From Methanobacteriota archaeon (GTDB lineage: Archaea; Thermoplasmatota; Poseidoniia; Poseidoniales; Thalassarchaeaceae): a stretch of 14,995 nt of DNA. Below the pieces are notes generated by a model that saw only the letters and a program-made list of their open reading frames with translations, did no database searches and was not told the DNA's origin. Each line of letters opens with the position of its first letter. The first letter of the stretch is position 1. The translations under genes were made by a program, and so were the position numbers. The stretch spans positions 1-14,995 of the forward strand of contig PCAI01000069.1 in NCBI GenBank assembly GCA_002731195.1. The letters run 5' to 3'. Below, piece by piece: positions 1 to 6,183 of the stretch.

Positions 1-2697
1 CTTGATCCAGATAGTAGGACAACAAGGGGCGAATCTCTCTCTGTCGATATTTCAATTATCGATAATTCAGGAATTCCAGTAACTTCTGTACCATTTAATA
101 TCAGTATCAATGACGTCGTCATGGAAACAGGTTTCACTGATTCCAATGGAGCATCAACTTCAATTATATCCATAGATCAATTCACTTCTCCTGGTCCGAT
201 AGTTATCACCGTGTCTTTTGCTGGCATAAATGGAACAACAGGGCTTCTTGGCGATGAATCGTGGACTAGAGTAGTAATATTGGCTCCTACAGTCATAGAA
301 ATATTGCAAACTACTGGCTCATTTATTGCTGGTGAGCAAGTAACTTTCCAAGGCACTCTAACAGATGAACATGGTCAGAATTTATTTGAAGGAGATAGTC
401 CCTCAGGTGGAATCTTACATCTTTTCATTGATGATTTAGATGTTGGGCCATTGTATACTACTCAGTCTAATGCAACGACCACTATTTGGAACGTAACTTA
501 TGACGTTCCCTCTGATATAAACTACGGCTTACATTCTGCTTCTCTAAAATTCTTAGGAGGCTTCACTTGGGTAGATCCAATGGGCCAAGGAGATTCTCTC
601 AATCCCGAATATTATTTATCTTCTTCTGCAAATATTAATTTCAATATTTCTCAATTATCTCAAGTGATAATTACTACTCCTCCTACTGAGGTTGACCGTA
701 ATGATCTCGTCTTGATTGAGGGTCAGTTAACAGATAAAGTAGGTAGGGCAATACCTAATAGAGATTTACAAGTTTTCATGAATGAACAATTTGTCACAGT
801 TTTATCTGTTGATGAAAATGGTGAATTTAACGTTTTTATCCCAATACCTCCGGATATGGAATTAGGGCCGCAGATTATCAAAATATTTTTCTCTGGTGAA
901 GAATTCATTCTTCCTTCCAATTCTTCTACCATTTTTGTTGTCCATGGGCCAGTATTCCCGGTAGTATACACTCCTAGCTCTGCAGCTGTAGGAGATTCCC
1001 TTATTATTCAAGGAACTGTTAAAGATAATTTACAAGATGGTTGGCTATCTAATCATACAATAGAAATTCTTGTTGACGGAGTTTTGATGGGAATAACTTC
1101 TTCTAATTCGACTGGAGAATGGCAGTATTCTTGGGTTGTGCCGGAATCTTTGGATATTGGCAATCATACATTAACTGCCTTTTCGCCAGAACAAGGATAT
1201 CACCGACAAGGAATATCTGAAACAAACCTAACAATAGCATATCATACTGTAATTTCTTTAACAGTAGAATCTTCTTCATTGACAAGAGGAGGAGAATGGA
1301 GTTTTAATGGAAGATTATATGAGGGAGATACTCCTTATCAGTTAGGTTTACAAGAAAGAGAAATATCTGTCTTATTAGATGGAGTAGAAATACACAAATT
1401 ATACACAAATAATGATGGTTCTTTCACCTATAATCATTCAATAGGGTATCAATTATCTCGAGGAATTCATGATGTTAACTTCTTATTTGGGGGCGAATTA
1501 TTCTATCTCCCTTCTAGTACTAATATTACTACCTATGTTAAATCTGATATACAAATAGAAATTTCTCCAATAACTCATACAATAATAAGAAGTTCAGAAA
1601 ATCAACCAATAAAAATTCAAGGATTTGTTAGGGAAATAGGAGGGCAATTTAATGTATTTGAAAATTTAACTCTTAACTTATACTGGGGAGAAAGTGATCT
1701 ACCATTCAGAAATGATCCATGGGCAAACTCGGGGACATTTAATTTCCAGATAATATCTAGTGCTCGTGAATTTATGAATCCTGGAGTTAATGATTTAGAA
1801 CTTGTTATACAACCAGATGACTCCCGCTTCTTGAATGGAGGCTCAATTAACATTGAAGTCACTGTTCTCGTATCGGTTGATTTCGATTTCTCCAGCCTTG
1901 ATATGTCAAATGGCCAGCGAATATTACAAGGTTCAGTTAACTTAACAGCAAACGACACAGGAGAGCCTTTACCGGGAATCTCAATGTCTGCTTTATTGCT
2001 TAATGGTTCAACTACTCATTTTTCTTCTACTAAATTAACAGATACCAATGGACGATTCAATTATGAATTTAAGTCATTATCTCCACTCCCTCCTTTGTCA
2101 GACCAGTCATCATGGGGAAATCTACACGTTCAGTTACTATCAGATTCAGATTTCATTGATCCGGTTAGTCTAACTAACTTAAATTTACAAGGTAATTTGG
2201 AGATAAGTTATGAAGTCACATCTGATAACTCTTTCTTCCAGTCTACAATCTTCGGACTCGGATTTATTATACTGGTATCGTTTTTGGTAGGTGCATTTGT
2301 ATTATTCAACCGACGTAAAATGGCTGAAATGTCGGAAATAGCCAGTATTTTCAGTTACGCTTCCGAACTTCTTGCAGCAGGAGATGAAGTAAGGGCAGCA
2401 ATATATGAGTGTTATCAGAATCTTTGTGAGGTTTTCATGCGGAGAGGATTCTTACGTCGTGGTTTTGAAACGGTTAGAGAATTCGAATTAGCAATAAGAC
2501 TAGCATTACCTGAAATTAGTGAGAATTCTCTAGTTGCCTTAGATAGGATATTTGAAGAAGCTCGTTATTCCAGTCACGTTTTGGGCGATTCTGATCGTCA
2601 AAATGCTCAACACGCTTTATCTTTGGTCATAAGTGAATTAGAAAATTTACAAGAAATCCCCAAGAGAGAAGAAAACTTAATGGAATCAACAAACTAA
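1..2697 (+). CDS. Ig-like repeat surface protein with C-terminal membrane helix and DUF4129-like domain (5' end outside window)
   Basis: The reading frame is open from base 1, so the start lies upstream of the window; the first internal ATG is at 121. At least seven Ig-like beta units follow one another (typical pattern: an I-x-G-x-L-x-D strand, a conserved D-x-x-G-x-F/W turn, then L-G-x-H-x-L and F-x-G-E-x-F/Y). About 16 N-X-S/T sequons in this part suggest an extracellular, glycosylated surface. One hydrophobic helix (bases 2242-2307) is followed by N-R-R-K, giving an outside-N, inside-C topology. The cytoplasmic tail (about 2330-2640) contains R-R-G-F, T-V-R-E-F and L-x-x-I-F-E-E-A-R-Y-S, which fit the DUF4129 domain seen at the C-terminus of transglutaminase-like proteins and in MoxR/DUF58 operons. 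No transglutaminase domain is visible here, but one could lie upstream. The stop TAA directly abuts the stop of the convergent gene. Precise function is unknown; a surface or adhesion/envelope role is inferred. Confidence 0.85.
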   Translation, partial: LDPDSRTTRGESLSVDISIIDNSGIPVTSVPFNISINDVVMETGFTDSNGASTSIISIDQFTSPGPIVITVSFAGINGTTGLLGDESWTRVVILAPTVIEILQTTGSFIAGEQVTFQGTLTDEHGQNLFEGDSPSGGILHLFIDDLDVGPLYTTQSNATTTIWNVTYDVPSDINYGLHSASLKFLGGFTWVDPMGQGDSLNPEYYLSSSANINFNISQLSQVIITTPPTEVDRNDLVLIEGQLTDKVGRAIPNRDLQVFMNEQFVTVLSVDENGEFNVFIPIPPDMELGPQIIKIFFSGEEFILPSNSSTIFVVHGPVFPVVYTPSSAAVGDSLIIQGTVKDNLQDGWLSNHTIEILVDGVLMGITSSNSTGEWQYSWVVPESLDIGNHTLTAFSPEQGYHRQGISETNLTIAYHTVISLTVESSSLTRGGEWSFNGRLYEGDTPYQLGLQEREISVLLDGVEIHKLYTNNDGSFTYNHSIGYQLSRGIHDVNFLFGGELFYLPSSTNITTYVKSDIQIEISPITHTIIRSSENQPIKIQGFVREIGGQFNVFENLTLNLYWGESDLPFRNDPWANSGTFNFQIISSAREFMNPGVNDLELVIQPDDSRFLNGGSINIEVTVLVSVDFDFSSLDMSNGQRILQGSVNLTANDTGEPLPGISMSALLLNGSTTHFSSTKLTDTNGRFNYEFKSLSPLPPLSDQSSWGNLHVQLLSDSDFIDPVSLTNLNLQGNLEISYEVTSDNSFFQSTIFGLGFIILVSFLVGAFVLFNRRKMAEMSEIASIFSYASELLAAGDEVRAAIYECYQNLCEVFMRRGFLRRGFETVREFELAIRLALPEISENSLVALDRIFEEARYSSHVLGDSDRQNAQHALSLVISELENLQEIPKREENLMESTN

Positions 2698-3189
2698 TCA
2701 TTCTAATTGTAATTCCAAGTAGTTATCAGCCCATTTGCCGCCAGAAATCTTTTGATTATTGCCTATTTTAAATGTTTCAATAATGCCTCCAAATATTTCT
2801 GGAGATAAAATCCTAACTAAATTATCTCCTCTGTCTATGCTGGTTTCAACAATAATTTCCGTGGGGAATTTAGTTGTTAAAGGCACTCTAATCTTTGATT
2901 CCTCTAAGGTCCCTCCAATGCCTTTCAAGAATAAATCCAAACTTTTGTTTTCTCTTGACAAAAACTTATCTGACTCTATAGCATCTGATATTTCTGACAT
3001 CATACTCATATGGCTAATTTTAACTTCATCTAAGTGAGGAAGATTGGTTAGAAAGGAATCATGCATCATTTCTGCCGTAACATCTAACCCGGTGCTTGAT
3101 ATGTCTGGTATTATCTTCTGTTTGTTCAGATCATCTTCAATTGACAATTCTAGCCTTGTCCACTCCATATTATCGTCCGTTCCAAACAT
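2698..3189 (-). CDS. Hypothetical 163-residue soluble protein in an operon with the XPD-like helicase
   Basis: I do not recognise this protein. It has 163 residues, no cysteine, no signal peptide and no membrane helix, so it is probably cytoplasmic. The N-terminal half is acidic and mainly helical in character (methionine- and serine-rich stretch around residues 55-75); the C-terminal half (about 95-163) has alternating hydrophobic residues suggesting beta strands. It starts 10 bases after the stop of the upstream helicase gene on the same strand, without a clear Shine-Dalgarno, and probably shares its transcript. Its TGA stop is immediately next to the TAA of the convergent Ig-repeat gene. 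The tight coupling to the helicase suggests, but does not prove, a related role in DNA repair or chromosome maintenance. Confidence 0.75.
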   Translation of the reverse strand: MFGTDDNMEWTRLELSIEDDLNKQKIIPDISSTGLDVTAEMMHDSFLTNLPHLDEVKISHMSMMSEISDAIESDKFLSRENKSLDLFLKGIGGTLEESKIRVPLTTKFPTEIIVETSIDRGDNLVRILSPEIFGGIIETFKIGNNQKISGGKWADNYLELQLE

Positions 3190-3199
3190 CTAACTCGCA

Positions 3200-5284
3200 T
3201 TAACCCATTGTTTCCTTGATTCTTTTCGCCGGCTCAGGAAAATGGTCAAAAAATGACTTAGTAAGTTTACCAGTTCTTTCTGGATTAGTAACTCCTATAG
3301 TTTGCAAGGAATCTGGCATACAAATTTTGTAATTTCTCTGTAAAAGTCTATTCTCAAGAAGTACTACTAGAGCCCTATCTTCTCCCTTTCTTATCGGCCT
3401 TCCTATGGCTTGCATTAAACTATTTACTGCTGGTTGTGAACTGGCATATCTCCATGACAATAAATTGCCAAAACGCTTCTCATAATAGTTCTTCAATGCA
3501 TCTTGTTTTGCACTTGGTGGCGCAAGAGGTAAACCAACGCATATTACGGCTTGGAGTATGTTCCCAGGATAATCTACTCCCTCGGAGAATTTACCTCCCA
3601 GTACGCCCATTAGTACTCCTCTATTTCCCTCAGATTCTAGTTCATAGAGACTCTTCTTCTTAATTTCTATTTCTCTCTTGGACATTGCTCTCTTCTCTTC
3701 AATTACTTTAATTCTTGGCCAAGAGGGAGGTAACCAATCTTCTTCCAAACTACTAAATTTATCCATCATAGCATAACTTGGAAAGAACAATGCTACGTTT
3801 CCTTTGGAATTTTTAATAGTTGATTTAATATGTTGATTTATTTTATCTGTATTTGATATGCCTCTAGAAGTGAACTTAGTTGTAACATCTCTTGCTATCA
3901 AAATAGGTCTCCTATTGGAGAGAAAATCGGAGTTATATTCTTTAGACATACTTGCTCTATCTTCAGGTATTTGTAGTATATCTGAATACATTGAAGGAGG
4001 ATATAAAGTTCCAGACATTAGTATCGATCCACAAGTTTGTTCAAATAAGGGTCCACTAACTACTCCTGGATCAAGTAAAAAACTATGCACTCGTATTGGC
4101 TGTTCGGTATTATCTCCTCTTTCCCGGCCACTAGACGGAATTCTATCAATAACTAACGCTAATGCTGAATTGTCTCTATATTCTATACAAATTTCTAATA
4201 GATATGCCAGTCTAGAACATACTGTTTCCTCTTCATCTTCACCAAGTTCTTCTGGCTTTACGGCATACAATGATTCTATCATATTCTTCATTACTTCATA
4301 CTTTTTCTTATGGCCTGAATCTAATGATTCCATTAAACTTTCATTGATACTATTTAAAAAATCATTTGTTTCTATTTTCATATCTTTCCTATCGCCTAAT
4401 TCTTTTTCCTTCGTTTCATACCATTTTATCATATCTTTCTTGAGTTTATTCAGTTGTCTCTTTAACATTCTAATTCCTTCTATTTCTCCAGAACCAAACG
4501 TATTGTCTATATCAGATTCATTAACTTCTCTTTCTTTATTTCCTAAATACTCGTTAGTTTCATCGTAAGCATATTGAAATGCTTTACATTGTAGATATCT
4601 TTCTAGTCCATTCCTGACTCTATCGGGTAAATTGTGTGCTTCATCAACTATTAGAATGGAATTTGCTAACTCTATTCCCATTGAAGAGAGCGATGACTTC
4701 ATTATATTTTCAATAAACACATGATTATAATCACATACTATGATATCAGCATCTTTGGCAGCAATTCTTGCAGATGCCCATGCACAAATATTCCCTTGTC
4801 TACTCAATTTAATGACATCCTCAACATGCATTGGTTGTTCTAATATTATATTTACTAATCTCATTCTGTTGCCTCGTCTGGAATTTTCTTGAATCTCAGA
4901 TTCACAAGTACATTCGCCAGTTACTGCTTGAACTTCTTCACACATACTTTCCCGGCCAATCATGTCAGCTAGTTTAATTTGTAATTCATTTCCTACTTTT
5001 TCATTAATTTTTTTAATTGTATCTACTACTATCTTATGTTGTGATTGCCTCCCTGTCAAAAATAATATCTTTTTACTGTTGGGCGATTCACTCCTTACTT
5101 TCAGTGCTGCTGCAAGAGATGCCGCTGTTTTTCCAATCCCTGTAGGTGCTGAAGCAACTAGAAAACCATTCTCTTGGAGTATATCTATCGAGTCTAGTAA
5201 CATCTCTTTTTGTGACTCTCGTAAATCTTCATGAGCAAAGAATTCACATGCAGATGCCAAATCTTCTCCGCTCATAGAGTGCAT
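3200..5284 (-). CDS. XPD/Rad3-family superfamily 2 DNA helicase with iron-sulfur cluster
   Basis: A 694-residue ATP-dependent 5'-3' DNA helicase of the Rad3/XPD/DinG family. Visible motifs are the Walker A A-P-T-G-I-G-K-T (46-53), a D-E-A-H box (214-217), the G-K-F-S-E-G-V-D-Y-P-G segment near the C-terminus and motif VI Q-A-I-G-R-P-I-R (625-632). Cys115, Cys125, Cys127 and Cys167 fit the four ligands of the 4Fe-4S cluster that family members place between the Walker A and DEAH motifs; Cys167 sits in a C-A-W-A-S-A-R context followed by A-D-I-I-V-C-D-Y-N-H, as in XPD. A charged, helical insert (about 235-340) would be the Arch domain. The likely role is DNA repair or unwinding during replication stress; whether it is the XPD orthologue or a DinG-like paralogue cannot be settled from sequence reading. 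The start at 5284 lies close behind a TATA-like element; Met4 (5275) is an alternative. The 163-residue gene follows 10 bases later. Confidence 0.93.
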   Translation of the reverse strand: MHSMSGEDLASACEFFAHEDLRESQKEMLLDSIDILQENGFLVASAPTGIGKTAASLAAALKVRSESPNSKKILFLTGRQSQHKIVVDTIKKINEKVGNELQIKLADMIGRESMCEEVQAVTGECTCESEIQENSRRGNRMRLVNIILEQPMHVEDVIKLSRQGNICAWASARIAAKDADIIVCDYNHVFIENIMKSSLSSMGIELANSILIVDEAHNLPDRVRNGLERYLQCKAFQYAYDETNEYLGNKEREVNESDIDNTFGSGEIEGIRMLKRQLNKLKKDMIKWYETKEKELGDRKDMKIETNDFLNSINESLMESLDSGHKKKYEVMKNMIESLYAVKPEELGEDEEETVCSRLAYLLEICIEYRDNSALALVIDRIPSSGRERGDNTEQPIRVHSFLLDPGVVSGPLFEQTCGSILMSGTLYPPSMYSDILQIPEDRASMSKEYNSDFLSNRRPILIARDVTTKFTSRGISNTDKINQHIKSTIKNSKGNVALFFPSYAMMDKFSSLEEDWLPPSWPRIKVIEEKRAMSKREIEIKKKSLYELESEGNRGVLMGVLGGKFSEGVDYPGNILQAVICVGLPLAPPSAKQDALKNYYEKRFGNLLSWRYASSQPAVNSLMQAIGRPIRKGEDRALVVLLENRLLQRNYKICMPDSLQTIGVTNPERTGKLTKSFFDHFPEPAKRIKETMG

Positions 5285-5312
5285 CTGATAATAGAACGAC
5301 CAAGAAGATTGG

Positions 5313-5322
5313 CCTTATATTA
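5313..5322 (-). promoter_or_regulatory. Probable TATA box of the XPD-like helicase gene
   Basis: On the minus strand this reads ATAATATAAG, preceded by an A/T-rich run with TTTTT. Its centre lies about 33 bases before the ATG at 5284, so transcription would start some 7 bases ahead of the ATG, giving a very short leader with no Shine-Dalgarno. Assigned by motif and spacing only. Confidence 0.45.
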
Positions 5323-5356
5323 TGGAAAAATTAATCATTCTGTATTAATTTGTGGT

Positions 5357-5379
5357 GCCTCGTGTGTGTGTCACGAGGC
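5357..5379 (-). terminator. GC-rich hairpin between the small basic ORF and the helicase gene
   Basis: GCCTCGTG (5357-5364) and CACGAGGC (5372-5379) form a perfect 8-bp stem with a TGTGTGT loop. It stands out in an AT-rich intergenic region. On the minus strand it lies about 20 bases after the stop of the 81-residue ORF and is followed by A/T-rich sequence with a T-run (AATTTTT) about 30 bases on. A terminator or RNA-processing site for the RHH transcript is the simplest reading; because the stem is symmetric it could act on either strand. Confidence 0.45.
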
Positions 5380-5397
5380 GGTGTGTGGAATTTTTCT

Positions 5398-5643
5398 CTA
5401 TCTATTTTTCTCAGTAAATTTAGATCTGTTTGCCAATCCTCTAAATCCCTTTGTATTTGTATATTCTATCCCTCTCGGGAATCTAGGTGCTTCTTTTGGA
5501 TTGTATCCTACAGCATTTGAGAGTCTAGCTCTATGCACTACTCCTCTAAAGCCTCTTCTGAATTCCTTTTTTGATTTGGGTGTGTTGGCGAGGGGGCTTT
5601 CAGACCCCCCCGCATTTTTTGTGTGCATCCCATCTTCGCCCAT
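5398..5643 (-). CDS. Small, very basic hypothetical protein (81 residues) with a duplicated G-F-R-G motif
   Basis: I do not recognise a family. The ORF begins 8 bases after the stop of the RHH regulator gene on the same strand, with GGTGAG just ahead of its ATG, which suggests translational coupling. The product is rich in Arg, Lys, Gly and Asn, lacks hydrophobic core segments and looks largely disordered. It carries two similar segments, R-G-F-R-G-V-V-H-R-A-R-L and K-G-F-R-G-L-A-N-R-S-K-F, which argues for real coding. A nucleic-acid or ribosome-binding role is an inference from charge only. A hairpin and a run of seven G lie in codons about 11-18. If the ORF is not real, 5285-5651 is a 367-base gap holding two hairpins and a promoter; I could not match that stretch to RNase P or SRP RNA. 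A toxin paired with an RHH antitoxin is possible by gene order, but no known toxin motif is seen. Confidence 0.5.
   Translation of the reverse strand: MGEDGMHTKNAGGSESPLANTPKSKKEFRRGFRGVVHRARLSNAVGYNPKEAPRFPRGIEYTNTKGFRGLANRSKFTEKNR
5588..5613. other. G/C-tract hairpin inside the small ORF
   Basis: GCG-A-GGGGG (5588-5596) pairs with CCCCC-CGC (5606-5613) around a nine-base loop, with one bulged A. On the plus strand it is followed by A and six T, resembling an intrinsic terminator, but no plus-strand gene leads into it. On the minus strand it is part of the 5' coding region of the 81-residue ORF, where it could slow translation. The seven-C run (5605-5611) is a possible slippage tract. Confidence 0.4.
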
Positions 5644-5646
5644 TCT

Positions 5647-5652
5647 CTCACC
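5647..5652 (-). promoter_or_regulatory. Shine-Dalgarno GGTGAG overlapping the RHH stop codon
   Basis: On the minus strand the last base of the regulator's stop codon TAG is the first G of GGTGAG, three bases before the ATG at 5643. GGTGA matches the anti-Shine-Dalgarno of archaeal 16S rRNA. The overlap favours reinitiation of ribosomes that finish the regulator. It is the main reason to accept the small ORF. Confidence 0.45.
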
Positions 5653-6035
5653 TATTGAGCGTTCGATTCGCTATCATATCGCATTTGTATTTCTTCCATT
5701 CGCGAAGAAAGTAATTTGTCTACAGTATCTCCTTCAATTGTTTCACGTCTAATCAATTCCTTCGCTCCTTGTTTTAGGACTGATTCTGGAGATTCTGCAT
5801 GTATCTTACAGAAGTCTTTCATTCTAACAGATAAATCTGGGCCTAAATTTACTTCTATTCTATCTCCTAATTGAGATAGAGGATTTTTAATATACATTTT
5901 AATGGCCTCTCTTATAACGTCAGATCTATTCCTGGTGCCTTCTAATCCAATTCTTTGGTCTAACTCTAGTAGGAAATCTTCGGGTATTCTTAGCGATACC
6001 ATCGGACTGTTACCTGCCACACGAGAGGACTTCAT
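5652..6035 (-). CDS. CopG/RHH-type transcription regulator, apparently with two ribbon-helix-helix units
   Basis: A 127-residue DNA-binding protein. The first RHH unit (about 12-50) is typical: strand M-V-S-L-R-I-P, helix E-D-F-L-L-E-L-D-Q-R, turn with R-N-R-S, then D-V-I-R-E-A-I-K-M-Y-I. A second stretch (about 60-98) repeats the plan: strand I-E-V-N-L-G-P-D-L, helix S-V-R-M-K-D-F-C-K, then S-P-E-S-V-L-K-Q-G-A-K-E-L-I. If correct, one chain carries a complete pseudo-dimer. The C-terminal 30 residues are charged and helical. A TATA-like TTTATA sits about 28 bases before the ATG, so the mRNA is probably leaderless, and the promoter region contains inverted repeats that could be its own operator. 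It is divergent from the HD phosphohydrolase gene and followed 8 bases later by a small basic ORF. A DNA-binding regulator is secure; targets are unknown, and an antitoxin role cannot be excluded. Confidence 0.85.
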   Translation of the reverse strand: MKSSRVAGNSPMVSLRIPEDFLLELDQRIGLEGTRNRSDVIREAIKMYIKNPLSQLGDRIEVNLGPDLSVRMKDFCKIHAESPESVLKQGAKELIRRETIEGDTVDKLLSSRMEEIQMRYDSESNAQ

Positions 6036-6060
6036 TGACTGGGCCAGAACGGATAACAGG

Positions 6061-6066
6061 TATAAA
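6061..6066 (-). promoter_or_regulatory. TATA box of the RHH regulator gene (leaderless start)
   Basis: TATAAA on the plus strand reads TTTATA on the minus strand. Its centre is about 28 bases upstream of the ATG at 6035, the distance expected between an archaeal TATA box and the transcription start, so the transcript should begin at or next to the start codon. This supports the first ATG over the internal Met12. Confidence 0.55.
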
Positions 6067-6119
6067 TGTAATGCAAATGAAATGCAATTGAATTACAAAT
6101 AACAATAAGTTATGACTTA
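6067..6119. promoter_or_regulatory. Inverted and direct repeats in the RHH/HD divergent promoter region
   Basis: Three small patterns lie here. TGTAAT (6067-6072) and ATTACA (6092-6097) form a spaced inverted repeat beginning directly next to the regulator's TATA box. Between them ATGCAA occurs twice, 11 bases apart (6071 and 6082), about one helical turn. Further on, TAAGT-TATG-ACTTA (6106-6119) is a 14-base palindrome in the middle of the gap. RHH proteins usually bind short palindromes or tandem repeats near their own promoter, so these are operator candidates. AT-rich DNA gives such short repeats by chance. Confidence 0.35.
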
Positions 6120-6135
6120 GAATTATTATTTTGAG

Positions 6136-6142
6136 TTTATTT
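6136..6142 (+). promoter_or_regulatory. Possible TATA box of the HD phosphohydrolase gene
   Basis: TTTATTT lies about 45 bases before the ATG at 6184; transcription would start near 6165, leaving a leader of roughly 18 bases. The leader contains GAGG (6170-6173), a weak Shine-Dalgarno ten bases before the ATG. Confidence 0.35.
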
Positions 6143-6183
6143 CAAAGGGGGTGCCTACCTGCCAATAATGAGGAAGTGTCTTT

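Noticed and set aside
3858..4568. 236-codon open frame on the plus strand
   Set aside because: It lies entirely antisense to the helicase, whose motifs are unambiguous; its Ser/Leu/Ile-rich product is typical of a complementary-strand frame.
5588..5620. Hairpin followed by six T as an intrinsic terminator on the plus strand
   Set aside because: No plus-strand gene precedes it for almost 3 kb, so a terminator role lacks a transcript; kept only as a structural feature.
5285..5651. RNase P RNA or SRP RNA in the GC-rich gap
   Set aside because: I looked for the conserved core sequences of both RNAs on both strands and found none; length and structure also do not fit.
5231..5752. 173-codon open frame on the plus strand
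   Set aside because: It spans the start of the helicase, the intergenic hairpins and part of the RHH gene on the opposite strand, with no ribosome binding site; judged a chance frame.
5398..6035. Classical type II toxin-antitoxin pair
   Set aside because: The gene order fits, but the regulator is long for an antitoxin and the small basic protein lacks any recognisable RelE, ParE, PIN or MazF feature.
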